Source of the DNA: Phascolarctos cinereus
Taxonomy: Eukaryota; Chordata; Mammalia; Diprotodontia; Phascolarctidae
NCBI RefSeq assembly: GCF_002099425.1
Contig: NW_018344059.1
Location: 6,150,001 to 6,214,000, forward strand
DNA: 64,000 nt
Reading direction: 5' to 3'
Of the stretch, positions 44,616-55,205 are shown in pieces. Made by a program: the position numbers and the translations under genes. The notes beneath the pieces are model-generated. The model saw nothing but the letters and a program-made list of their open reading frames with translations. It ran no database searches and had not been told where the DNA came from. Numbering within the stretch: position 1 is the stretch's first letter; every line of letters starts with the position of its first letter.

Positions 44616-45028
44616 TAAGCGGTTGCTTGAACTTGTCTTTTTGAGTTGCCACATTTTCCAGAAACACTGAACCTAGAGCATGCAGGAGGCCCTGAATGTG
44701 TCAAGGATGAAGTTCCCCCTGAGCTGACATAATTTGTTGTTGCACCCCAAGCTGGTCTCCATGTGTGTCCTTGGGAAGCAAGATAAGGTGCCCGTCAGTC
44801 TGTGCCTAGCTGGGATAATGCTTGTGCAGCTGGGGTCTTTTTGCAGATTAGCAGGCCCTACTGCCTTCATAAACTAGCAGTTTGAAGGGGAAAAGAATGA
44901 GGCTTTTGCCATCACCTTGTTCTTCCATGTGGGAAGTGGCCTTGTCTTTCTTCCCCACCTTTGCTGCATTGTTCCTCCTCACTTGTCACATCCCTTCCTG
45001 GTGTTCTCTCCTCCCTGGTGTCCTAGAC
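44616..45028. other. No recognised feature
   Basis: Unassigned, repeat-poor sequence. Confidence 0.35.
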
Positions 45029-45229
45029 CAAAGGTGTCAGACATAGCCAGCAACACTCATGAGTATATCCAGAACCAGACTGAAATGTAATTGGGAAATA
45101 TTTAACAAAATAAATAAAAATACGGTAGAACATAGACAATGTTAATGTGTGGTTTTCTTAGTATGCAGCCCTCAGGGATCCTTATGTATAGTGTAGTGGC
45201 CCCTTTCCTATTTGAGTTTGATACCATTG
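45029..45229 (+). mobile_element. hAT-like nonautonomous DNA transposon (MITE), copy 2
   Basis: It starts CAAAGGTGTCAGACATAGCC and ends TTTGAGTTTGATACCATTG. The ends are imperfect inverted repeats. It is longer than copy 1 at 22235 by a block around 45165-45205 (CAGCCCTCAGGGATCCTTAT) that is missing or decayed there. No coding capacity. No clear 8-bp target duplication, so it is old. Confidence 0.65.
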
Positions 45230-45234
45230 CCCTG

Positions 45235-45600
45235 GAGAGTAATAGGGAGGTTTTAAAAGGGAAGAGTTTTGGGGGGGAAAGATGAGTTCTGTTTTGTACA
45301 TGTTGAGTTTGAGACATCTGTGTATGAGACTTTAGTTTGAGATGTCTGATAGGCAGTTGGTTATTCAGGATTGGAGGTCAGGAGGGGAAAGCTAGGTGGT
45401 GCAGTGGATAGAGCACTGGCCCTGAAGTCAGGAGGACCTGAGTTCAAATCCGGCCTCAGACCAAACACTTGACACTAGCAGTGTGACCCTGGGCAAGTCA
45501 CTTAACCCCAGTTGCTTTAAAAAAAAAAAGATTGGAGATCAAGGGAGAGGTTAGGGATGAATAAATAGATCTGAGAACTATCTGCTTAGAGGGGACAAAA
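45235..45600 (-). mobile_element. L2 fragment split by a SINE
   Basis: GATGAGTTCTGTTTTGTACA, TGTTGAGTTTGAGACATCTG before the SINE and GATCTGAGAACTATCTGCTT after it are consecutive reverse L2 blocks. Confidence 0.8.
45381..45529 (+). mobile_element. tRNA-derived SINE inside L2
   Basis: A degraded start (GGAAAGCTAGGTGGTGCAGT), then CACTGGCCCTGAAGTCAGGA, CORE block missing part of the ACTTACTAGC section, and a pure A tail. GATTGGAGGTCA (45369-45380) and GATTGGAGATCA (45530-45541) form the target duplication with one mismatch. Confidence 0.93.
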
Positions 45601-48033
45601 ATGAGTCATTCCTTTTATCAAAGAAAAACAATTTTTAAAAAATAGCTGACACATTAACTTCAACTGATAGTGTATGCACTGTTCCCTTTCTACCTTTCCA
45701 GTCTTTTTACATATTCCTGTATGGAATAGATTAAAGATGATAACCAGAAATTTATCACGACCCTTCTAGGGGCAATGTCCTCCCCCTCTCCTAAAGGAAT
45801 TAGGCCAAGGTCCAGTTCTTCGGAAGAACCCTCTTCTATTCAAAGAGAGGTACTCAGTTGACTTTTATTCAGTTTGGATTCTAGATTTGAATATAGATCT
45901 TTGGGAGAATTCCTGGAGGAGAATGGTGAAGAAGAAGGAATAGAGATATAGTTGCTCAGTATTAGTTAATCCAGACTGCATCTTTTCCTGATTCAAGATT
46001 CCTATAAATGTTACTTGAAATTTCTTGGGGAAGCAGTCCTGTCAGGAAGGTTTTAGAGACTATGCCAGTTTAGACATCTTGCTCTCCAAGCTAGAAATGA
46101 CGTAGATATTGATTGATGCCATATTAAATAAAAATTTTCTTATAGATTTGAGCCTTAATCACAGAGTATGGTGTTAGTATTAATTTCTTTCTTTGTAGTT
46201 CTGCCATACTGGTCTACTTGCTTTTTCTCACAAATGACATTCCATTATCATTCTCTGTTCCTTTGCAGTGGTTGTGGGCATGATCCCTGCTCTAGCAAAG
46301 GTAAATCCTTCCTCTCCAACTCCTTAAATTCTACCCCTTGATGTAATGGTATGAAAACACTCCTCTTTGTCATAGAAGAGGAAGGAAAGAGAGAGATAGA
46401 AATAGGGAGCTAACAGTGCTGAATGGTGTTGGGCTAGGCTTAGGCTCTTATTGCCGTCTACTAGGCCTGCCCCCTCCCCCCATCCCCACATACTTTGGGT
46501 CCCAGGTAGCCAGTTGTGGTTTGAGGTTGGGATGTCCCTAGTTACTTCTTTAGGTGCTTGTCACTTGCTTGCCACATTTGTTTGCGTTATTAAGAACCTG
46601 AAACCACCTCCAGAAGCCACACCAAAGTAAAGCACACTGGTCTCTTTAGTCAGGTGTTAGGTGCTCAGGCAAGCAGAAGACATCCTCTGAATTGAAGTGG
46701 CCCTAGAAATGAGAATGGTCTCAGGTGTTCTAGACAGGTGCAGTGAGCTGAATCTTGGCTAACTTTCCTAGCGAATCTTGATGACTGATTTAGATGTTGG
46801 GTTGCTTGTTCTCCCCAGCATGCTGCCAGAAGGGTCCTGATCTTTTTGTGAATTCTTTTTTTTCCCTCCTGCTTGCTCAGCAGGTTATCTAGATTGGGAA
46901 GCTACCAAGTTCTTCGCACAAATCTGTCTCTGGGTTGGTCCAGCCATGCTTCTCATTTTCAATGGCTTTGGTGTGGATATGGAGACACAGCTAGCCAGTG
47001 ATTAGTATGTACGGGCTCAGATTGCCTCTGTATTTTCCTTGTTGCCCATCACCTTTCTGTGAGCCACAACCCGGACATCTGGTTTATTTGAAACAATTGT
47101 ATTTTGCCTACTTGTTTATCAGAATGATTGCTTTTTAGGGAGGAAGGTTTGTGATATTGATTTTACAAAGTGCTTTCCTGTATGGCATAATGAACCAGAG
47201 GCTGCAGTAGCAGTTTTAAGGACAGTCACACAGAGTAAAATCACCAAGAAGTGAAATAGAATGGAATAAATGAATGGAAATGCCTCCTGTGGAGGGGAAT
47301 GGCAAGCTACTTCAGTTTTAGGTGAGTAGGAAGTGGGGGAAGGTAAGCAGCCCAGACAAGGAGCAAGGGGAACTTGGAAGCTTGCAGGGGCTAGTAGAGT
47401 GTCTAAAGAAATTGGGGTGGAATGGGGCAGCCACTTCAAGGAAGAGGTGCTAAAAATTGAGTGTGAGGCAAGTTGCTTCCTTCCCCCTTTCCACTCCTGA
47501 AATGACAGATCTCTTTTTTGAGGCTGGCTAGGATTAGGGACGTCATTCCTGCCAACTGAAATAAACACTACGTGTATGCCATTTGCTTCTGAGCTAAATG
47601 TATCTTGCTTATAAATTGGCAGCATAACAGATTGTTTCCTGGATGTGTTTACTTAGGCAAGTATCTGGTATTTGACATGTAGTTATGTAATGAGAGAGGT
47701 CAAATGCAGGAGGCCTTCCTTGGAGTGTCCCTGTGTTCCCTGTGAATTCCCTGGGCTCACCAGAGGTGTCACCATCACATTCTAGACAGTTAGAACTCAG
47801 AGTCAGTTTCCTGGGTTTCAGATTGAGGGGGATTTCATTGGTTGTGCCGTGAAATCCAGTCAGTTGTAGGATGGAGACTCAGGGGCAGGGCCAGACCAGA
47901 GATTTTGTTGATGTGCCTGCTGACAAGTCAACTTGTAACCCTACCTGCTGTACTAACTCCTGTTGTGTCCTCTTAGTAAGTGTGCCCGTTTCGTGATATA
48001 CCACTCTGTAGAGGAACTGATAACAGATGGGCA

Positions 48034-48036
<3 letters not shown>
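45601..48036. other. Long stretch without recognised feature
   Basis: About 2.4 kb without recognisable repeats. It holds the microexon candidate at 46269-46300 and a 168-codon minus-strand frame at 47119-47625. I do not regard that frame as a gene: no domain, no homolog I recognise, and composition like its surroundings. Confidence 0.4.
46269..46300 (+). other. Candidate microexon (unproven)
   Basis: A C/T-rich acceptor (TTCTCTGTTCCTTTGCAG ending at 46268) and a donor AAAG|GTAAAT at 46301 frame only 32 bp. Both signals are good, but such pairs occur by chance in 64 kb. No protein context. Confidence 0.2.

Positions 48037-48090
<54 letters not shown>
48037..48090. repeat. (TC)n microsatellite
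   Basis: About 27 pure TC units. It is followed at once by CGCGCGTG and CATGCATGCGCAC, so a triplex-forming tract abuts Z-DNA-prone sequence. Confidence 0.97.
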
Positions 48091-48093
<3 letters not shown>

Positions 48094-49975
48094 GCGCGTG
48101 CCATGTGCTCATGCATGCGCACTTGCATGTGTGTGTGTTTGTGTGCCTGCAGGCAAATGAAAAGTTTTTCTTTTCTTCTTCTTTTTTTTAAATGCACTTT
48201 CAAAAATAATTGTAGCCCAATTTGGCTACTTTCCATATGCAGAGTTTGTTTGCTCCCTATTTAGGCAATTTGAACTCCTTTAATGATCCCAGCCAAGCCA
48301 TGGTGAGAAACTACCTCATTAGGAGCCTATGTGGGGGAGTACAGGGCTCCCTTTAGCCTTTGTTAGTGGTACTCACAATTTTCTGGCCTCAGATTACCAA
48401 GGAGAGGGAGCTGGGAGTGACTCCCTATGGACAACACATTCTATGCCAATGTCCAGAGTTCTTAAGAAATTTAATTAAGCTACTAATAAACTGAAGTATG
48501 TTTAAAGTTAAACTGTGAATTTGTTGACATTAAACAGTTATTTAAATATCAGTTAATTGGAATTTTAATATTGCTTTTTGAACCAGAATTTAGTTATCAG
48601 TATTCACATATATATGTCAGAAAACATTTGGATGGGAGCTTGGCCTGTGAGGAGAGAAAAATAATTTACCGCTGCTAAAATATTTCAGCTGTTTCTTTTC
48701 CTGGTTATTCTCTTCACTGCTGATTTAGTGAGCTGTTATTGGAATGGGATATTCACCCTGCCATCTGGGATTTGGGATGATCACATTTTGGTTTTCCAGT
48801 ATAAATTCTGAGGTCACTGGGGACTAGCTGGGTTTAGGATAGATGCTACTGGTGGGTGAGGTTAGGGAGAGGAGAGGTATTCCTGGTCCCATTTTCATGA
48901 CTGTTGGAATCAGTATTTTTTATGTTCCTCTGATTCTGTTGTGTGTGACAGGACTCGCTGAGGTTGAGTGGGTAAGTTGTTGACATGGAGTCAGGGGGAG
49001 GCAAGGGGGAAACTGAAGCAAGAATACTGTTTGGTATGATATTAACTGAAGGTCAGTTGGCCTAATGGTTGTCCTGCTGAAGCTAAATTTTTAGTGTCTC
49101 AATAAGCAGGATAGACAGGTGAGTATGTTATATTTTGTGAAGGGCATTGACAGACGTTCCTGACCTCGAAAATAATTTTCCTACCCACTAAGGTGCCAGA
49201 GAGTTCTACCATTAGAGTCAGTCTTTTGGATTAGAGAGCTCTCTGTAAAAAGCATCTTGTTAAAATTGCAAATTTTAGCATAAGGGGAGAAAGGCCTGGT
49301 GTGAGAGAGAGGTATTACCAAGGGCAAGACTGGCTGGCCAAGAGCCTTCTTGTGAAAAGCTTTTCCCAGCACAGAGGTGCTGAATGCTCGTATGGAAAAG
49401 ACTCACAAGCGAAATGTCCTGTTGTTCAGATCCCAGTCTGTAGCTTAGTAGGGCCCTTTGTAACAGGGAATTTGACTGCTTTTTAGGGACCTTTCCATGG
49501 TCAGCTTTGTGTTTTGGGGCAGGGTGGTCTGTCTGCAGTCCTAGCTATGAAGGGCAAGAAGAGGTTTCTGTGTGTTTGTGTGTCTGATGGTTGTATATCT
49601 GGTGAGCTGGAGGAGGGGCATGGAGGGAATAAGAAGGATGGTAAAAAATCAGTCTCAGGGAATTGGCATTTTCGGGTTCTCACTCCCCCATTCCCACCCT
49701 AGTCAGCTGAGTGCCAGCTGCAAGTCTGGGCTTCCTGTGGGCTTCAGGCAGTGCAGATGGATAGGACTGAAGTGAGGATGCAGAACTCAAGACCCAAACC
49801 CAGATAGCTCTCGTCTGTCTTCCTGACACATGGCATTAATGGACAGTTTAGTCTTTGGTATGCTGGCCAGCCCTATGGAGCCCAGTCCAATGATTGAGGT
49901 GGGAATTGAACCAGTTGAGTAAGTGAACAGTTTCTGTTAGTAAATAAAATTTTTTTGAAAAAGTTAGTTTGGGTT
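48091..49975. other. Repeat-poor, AT-rich core at 48440-48800
   Basis: No repeats recognised. The part from 48460 to about 48800 has TTTAATTAAG, TCAGTTAATTGGAATTTTAA and AATTTACCGCTGCTAAAATA. Homeodomain-type TAATTA cores with no repeat content often mark conserved enhancers, but conservation cannot be judged from one sequence. Confidence 0.35.
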
Positions 49976-50030
49976 CAGATCATGGAATTTAGAGTTAAAA
50001 GGGACCTTAGAGATCATGAACATTAGATTT
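49976..50030 (-). mobile_element. L3-tail/MIR3-type scrap
   Basis: ATCATGGAATTTAGAGTTAA then AAGGGACCTTAGAGATCATG, the conserved end block of this repeat. Confidence 0.6.
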
Positions 50031-50164
50031 AAGTTAAAGAACTTGCTTTTGAATTCCTGTTCTAGTTTTAGGTTCAGTGATTTTTGGTTCAGCTCTATCA
50101 TTTTGCTCTCTGACACATATTCTTTAATCCAATGACATCAGCCTTCTGGCTGTTCCACAAACAA

Positions 50165-50465
50165 GATGCTCCATCTTGCAGCTCTGGGCCTTCTCTCTGG
50201 CTGTCCCCCATGACTGCAGTGGTCTCCATCCTATGCTCTGACTGGCTCCCTGGCTTCCTTTAAATCCCAACTAAAATTCCACCTTCTACTTGAAGCCTTC
50301 CCTAATCCTTCTTAATTCCAGTGCTTTCCCTCTTTTAATTATTTCCTATTTATCCTGTATGTAGCATATTTGTATATATAGTATATTTGTACATATTATG
50401 TATATTTGTTTGCATATTGTCTCTCTCACTAGAGTATAAGTTTGTTGAGGGCAGGGACTTTTGAA
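50165..50465 (+). mobile_element. L2 LINE 3' end
   Basis: CTCCCTGGCTTCCTTTAAAT, ACCTTCTACTTGAAGCCTTC, and GTTTGTTGAGGGCAGGGACT are forward L2 blocks. TATATTTG units expand the middle. Confidence 0.85.
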
Positions 50466-52798
50466 TTTTTAGAGGAGGGCCTTGCCTAAGATCAGATGGC
50501 CTAATCCTCTTCTAGGGCATTATTCTGATTTTATACCACCATTCCCTTTCACTGCATTAAGCCCAGAGAAAAGGGGGGCAAATCTGTGCTATTGCCTTCT
50601 AAACCAACAAGTGAACTTTTGGTTGGGTCAAAAAAAGTCCTTGCTGACATCATTATTTTCAGAACATCGTCTTTTTAGGGAAATGGAAGAGATGGTCCCA
50701 CAAAAGGATTGAGAGCCATGCTAGACCCTGTATTTTCAGAGCATTTCTTTAACAATTCAATTTAAACATTTTTTACCATGAATTTAATAAGCACTGAAAA
50801 AGATCATTTCCATATATAGTATATGGAACATGGAAAAAAATGATTACATTGGAAATTGTGGTTCTCTATAGCAATTCCATTTGATAAACATTTATTAAAT
50901 GTCTGTTGTATGACAGACCTGCTGGGGCCTGGAATTAAGTGTGGCTTATGATCCCAAACCATTAATAAATGTATATGTATTTAACGTAAAAAACAGTGCA
51001 TTTAAAAATATCTTCTCCTTAATTGCCTTGCCAGTACCAAGTTTGTTTCTTGGCTACCCACCCAGCCTCCTACCTCCCCTGGAGAACTTGCCTGATTTTT
51101 CTCAGGGCATTAGGTAGGATCATGAAAACCTTGAGTTATGATTCTCCAAGCTGCATGCAAGGCGTCTGGTTTTTGTGTTTCCACCCACGTATGTAAATGT
51201 GTACACTTTAAAATTCATCTCCCTTTCAAGTTTTAAAGCATCCAAGATTATAAATAGCCCTGGGCTCTTGTACGTGTTAAAAATAAAATTAGAATATTGG
51301 TTTAGTTGCTGATGTACCTGGAAGGCGCATTTGGTACCAACATAGTAGTAACAAGTTCTTCACTATGTGACCTGGCCTGCATGCTAAGTACTTTCAGTGA
51401 GTAAATGCTGTTTTCTTGGGGTTTCTGAATTAGTTTATTTTATAGCTGTAATTGTTGCCCACCTTGTCATTACTGAGTGATGATTAGTGTTTCAGATTGC
51501 CCAGAATAATAACCATTAAGGTGTTGGCTAGTCCTTATTAGGTTTTCTCTTCAGTGCTCTTAGCCATGGCCACTAGCTGTTTGGAAGCAGGAACCTTGAA
51601 GGCAAGGAGAGCTATGTTTATTTTTGTCATATGGGGACCAGTGATGATGCTAATAACCTCTTATTGGAACTTGTCTCTGGAGCCCAGGGAGATTGTGGAA
51701 CTCTATCACCTAAAAGGTCAGAGCTTTTGTGGCAGAATAAATACTGATTTATTTGTTTTGTTCACCAGCACAAGTTTGAGAGTCCTAAGCTTTGCTTGAT
51801 GGTCCCAGCTCAGCCACAGATGTGCTGAGTGCTGGGCAGTTGATGAAGCACAGATCATTTCTAGACCTTATTTATGTTGTTTTCAGAGTGCAGGTGGATA
51901 AACCTTGTCTTAGCTCTTCTGTAGTCCCAAGGCATATTTTATCAGATGGGTGAGATCACATAGAAGTAAGTACTTGGAGCTTTTGTAGGGAAAGATACTA
52001 GAAAAATCTCATTGTTTCTGCTGCTGAGGATTGTCAGGCTGTGCGGTAATGTGGAGGTGGAAGGTTGAGCCTTAGTTTAGACCCTGAGAAACTGGAGAGG
52101 CAGATAGAGGAATTTGCCCTTGACATAAAGGGAATTTGAAGGCTTAGTTCAGAAAAGAAGCTAGAAGCACTAACTTCCTGCTTCTTACCCCACGCTTGTT
52201 TCCCAGCTCCCGAGTGTTTACTGCCCTTCTCTGAGGATGCTTTAGATTTCAGGTTGTAGATGCACTAGGTTTCCTGTATCCTCACGAATCTTCCAGAGTC
52301 CGTCTTTAGAGTTAAACTACTAAAGGAAGAAGATACGGCAGTGGAATTGATGAAATATACTTGAGTCTTCAGATTCTTTTGAGTTGTGAAGTGGGATCTG
52401 TAGTGGCTGCAGCGGCGCTGTTGCAGAGCCAGCAAGCAAAAGTCAGATGCCTCCCATTAAGAAGAGCCTTAATGGAAGCTTCATTCCTGTTGTCACCAAT
52501 ACAAATGAGGTCTGAAGACATTCTCAAGCCTAACTTGTAGCAAGAGCAGAGACTCGGCTTGTAGACAGTCACGTGGCTCAGCAGAACAGTTGCCCAGGAT
52601 GGAAAGCACCTTCATGGGGTGGTGCTGGGGGGTAACTCCTCTCTCATTTCTTTTATCCCAGAGAGATATTTTTTTTAATATAAAACATGCAGTTACTTCT
52701 AGCTGTGGCTTCATTATGCTATTGTGTGTTAGGTACATGTATAGCAGGAGGCAGGGGTGTGAAAAAGAAGATGAAGCCCCTGTCACCCTTTCCCTTCC
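50466..52798. other. Mostly unassigned
   Basis: A reverse L2/MIR terminus scrap lies at 50880-50935 (GATAAACATTTATTAAATGT). The rest is repeat-free. A CpG-containing patch at 52400-52460 (GGCTGCAGCGGCGCTGTTGC) precedes a short frame MPPIKKSLNGSFIPVVTNTN starting at 52449, but no donor follows. Confidence 0.4.
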
Positions 52799-52814
52799 AG
52801 GAGTTTCCAATCTA

Positions 52815-52944
52815 TTTTAATTTTTTTTTAAGCAAGGTCACACAGCTAATAAGTGTCAGGTGTTTGGTCTGAGGCTGAATTTGAACTCAGGTCCCCCTGA
52901 CTTCAAGGCCGGTGATGTATTCATCAGGCCATCTAGCTGCCCCT
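52815..52944 (-). mobile_element. tRNA-derived SINE, internally shortened
   Basis: T run, then directly GCAAGGTCACACAGCTAATA (the TTGCCCAG part is missing), CTGAGGCTGAATTTGAACTC, and CATCTAGCTGCCCC. AGGAGTTTCCAATCTA (16 bp) is exact at 52799-52814 and 52945-52960. Confidence 0.93.
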
Positions 52945-52984
52945 AGGAGTTTCCAATCTAGAGAGCCTCCCTTTTTACCTACTA

Positions 52985-53108
52985 GAAAAAGAACTTGGTT
53001 ATAAGTCAGGGGACCTGGATTCCAATTCTCTGTTTGCCATTAACATGTAGAATTACCTTTGGCAAGACCCTTCCTCTTGGCATACTTCACAGAGGTGTTG
53101 TGAGGATC
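52985..53108 (+). mobile_element. MIR relic
   Basis: GGACCTGGATTCCAATTCTC (B-box region), then a decayed CORE and GAGGTGTTGTGAGGATCATA. Forward. Confidence 0.6.
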
Positions 53109-53395
53109 ATAGAAGAGATCTTAGCAATTATGTCATTCAAACCTCCAGCTAGGACAAGAAGAATTCTATTCAAATGTGAAAAAAAAGAGATTTTGTCCAT
53201 GTGGAGAACTTCTTGTGTGGGATAGATTTTAAGTCACCTTTGACTTAGTACTTAAGTTTTTGTTTTGAGGCACAGAGAAATTTAGTGATTTGACCAGAGT
53301 CACTAGGGAGTGATTGAAGTGGGATTTGAACCTGCTCTTCCTGGATCCAAGCCGAAATACCTATCCATTGCACCATGCTACTTCTAAGTTCCCTC
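53109..53395 (-). mobile_element. L3-tail/MIR3-type relic
   Basis: ATCATAGAAGAGATCTTAGC, then GAGGCACAGAGAAATTTAGT, GTGGGATTTGAACCTGCTCT and CTATCCATTGCACCATGCTA. It may be the 3' end of the L3 that follows or a separate SINE. Confidence 0.55.
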
Positions 53396-53870
53396 TATAG
53401 AATCCCTTAAATGGTTAGTTTCTGCTTGAATATTACTGTATCCATTGAGTCTGTGTCTGCTAAGTTTCACTGTCTCTGAATGCTACTCATTCCACTTTTT
53501 TGAACAATGCTAATTATTAGGAAGTTTTTCTGTTTATTGATCCATCATCTGCCTCCTTTTGATGTACACTATTGATCTGCTTAGTTCTGTCCTCTAAAAC
53601 TACACAGACCTAATCTAATACTTCTTCTACTTGATATCCTTTCAAGTATTTGAAGATGGTTTTTGCGCCCCCTAAAGCCTGTCTTGGCTAAACATCCCCA
53701 GTTTCTTAATTGTTCTTCATATGAAATGTCAGTTATATTTCTCAGAATTTGAACAATGTGCTCCAGATGTGGCCTGATCAGTTCGGAGTATAGTGAGACA
53801 ATTACCTCTCTTGATCTAGGTACTCTATTTCTGTTGATACATAATTCAGTTAAATTTGTGCAGGCACTGT
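53396..53870 (-). mobile_element. L3/CR1-type LINE, end of ORF2 and 3' UTR
   Basis: On the minus strand INRNRVPRSREVIVSLYSEL then IRPHLEHIVQI is the C-terminal CR1-clade signature (VPLYSxLVRPHLEYCVQFW). It is followed by an EEQLRNWG-like part and the 3' UTR with CTAAACATCCCCAGTTTCTT read in reverse. Same family as the copy at 25.6-26.5 kb, but a different segment. Confidence 0.8.
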
Positions 53871-54320
53871 ATTGGGCCTTACAGGAGATATGAAATTTCA
53901 TTAATACACAATCACTTCATGGAGCTGATAGTGTAGTGGGGGTATAACACAGACATAAATAACTGTAATACATAGTAATACGCAAGTGCATTCAAGAGGT
54001 GTAAAAATGCCACATATGAGGTTCAGTGGTTAAAATTGACTGGTGGTTGGGTGGTCCAGGGAAAGCTTTATTGAAAACCTGGCATTTGAGTCGGTTTTTT
54101 AAAAAGTTTAGGTAGTAATCTAGCAACTAAGATGGGAGGTGGAGGAAATTCGAAGCCTGGGAAATAATGTATTAAGCAATGGTGTGGGGGCAGGAAAGCA
54201 TAGATGGGAAACATTTAGGAGACAGAGAATAGTCCAGTTTGATGGGAATATAGAGTGCGTATGGGGAGTAATATGAGGTAAGTTTGGAGAGATTATAGTG
54301 CCCAATTGTGGAGGCCTGTG
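53871..54320 (-). mobile_element. L2-like 3' part
   Basis: It opens with GGCACTGTATTGGGCCTTAC at 53861, then CATGGAGCTGATAGTGTAGT, TGGCATTTGAGTCGGTTTTT and CAATGGTGTGGGGGCAGGAA. The order is of reverse L2, but it is strongly decayed. Confidence 0.6.
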
Positions 54321-54324
54321 GCTC

Positions 54325-54665
54325 AATCACATTCTGTTTTACTTTGTGTCTCCACCACTTTATTGAAACTATACTCTTAGCTTATTGGCAGATCCAGAGC
54401 CATAGCAAAGACAAGGCAAGTGAGGCATTTACTTCTGGCACATAAAATTGAGGAGTGCAGAAAAATATAAAAAAAAAATCCATTTACTAGCTGTCATGAC
54501 ATTAGATTGGTGTATGTGGCCAGGGGAAGGGAACAGAGACACATTTTATATTCTTGCCTTAGGTAGTATGGTGCTGGCCAGATGGAGTGGTCTTCCTCAT
54601 AATTCTGTTCTGACTTCTTCAACATTTGACATTTTTTACTATCATTCCCTCCTTTTCCATATTGC
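54325..54665 (+). mobile_element. L2 RT-region fragment split by a DNA transposon
   Basis: CTCCACCACTTTATTGAAAC (54349) and TTCTTCAACATTTGACATTT (54616) are consecutive forward L2 blocks, coding the finger region in L2, on either side of the insertion at 54394-54575. Confidence 0.65.
54394..54575. mobile_element. hAT-like DNA transposon (MER20/Charlie type), nonautonomous
   Basis: The left end CAGAGCCATAGCAAAGACAA then GGCAAG and the right end in reverse complement AGCACCATACTACCTAAGGC then AAG are imperfect inverted repeats. GTGAGGCATTTACTTCTGGC and ACATAAAATTGAGGAGTGC follow the usual order of this hAT group. GGCAGAT and GGCCAGAT beside the ends could be a decayed 8-bp duplication. About 180 bp, no transposase. 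Confidence 0.55.
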
Positions 54666-54689
54666 CCCTTATCTATACTCAAATGGCAA

Positions 54690-55205
54690 CCAGCCTAGTA
54701 GAGGACACCTTGGTATAGGCCCTGATTACATTTCTTTTGGACTATTATAATCGCCTTCTAATTGGTTTCTTTACCTCAGCCCTCTCTCCACCCCAACCCG
54801 TCTTCCACACAAAAGTCCCCCAAAAGTTGCTCCCTCTCCCTGCCACTCCCGGTGCTTGGAATGCTCCTCACCTCTACCTCCTTCCTATCTTTCCTGACTT
54901 TTTTCAAGACTCATTTAAAGTCCCACCTTCTACAGGAGGCATTTCCTGGTTCATTCCCTCTCTCTCTTCTTCCCCTCCTCTTTTCCTTTTAGATGTTCTT
55001 CCCTTATGCATCTATCTATCTCTCTGTCATCTAGCTATCTGTGTATTCATGTTCTATCTCTGTATCTATTTATCTTGCTTGTACATAGTTATTTACATTT
55101 TTTAGAATGTGCTCCTTGAGGGTCAGGACCACATTTGTGCCTTTCGTTGTATCCTTAGTACTAAATAGTAAGGAAGCGCTTAAATTCTTGTTTACTAACT
55201 GTTTA
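54690..55205 (+). mobile_element. L2 LINE C-terminus and 3' end
   Basis: GACTATTATAATCGCCTTCT then AATTGG (the DYCNSLLIG-type peptide), TGCTTGGAATGCTCCTCACC, CCCACCTTCTACAGGAGGCA and TGTGCTCCTTGAGGGTCAGG, in forward order. Confidence 0.85.
55009..55078. repeat. Degenerate (TATC)n inside L2
   Basis: Imperfect TATC/TCTG units where L2 has its variable 3' spacer. Confidence 0.85.

Noticed and set aside
25345-45529. tRNA genes, from A- and B-box-like motifs
   Set aside because: The motifs belong to the tRNA-derived heads of SINEs. No cloverleaf with an anticodon arm and CCA-end context was seen.
47119-47625. 168-codon open frame on the minus strand in repeat-free DNA
   Set aside because: No domain, signal or family wording. 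The composition matches the surroundings, no flanking splice sites were found, and frames of this length arise by chance in 64 kb of moderate GC.
52449-52517. Short frame MPPIKKSLNGSFIPVVTNTN near a CpG-containing patch
   Set aside because: It ends after 22 codons, the following GTCTGA is not a usual donor, and there is no initiation context beyond an ATG.
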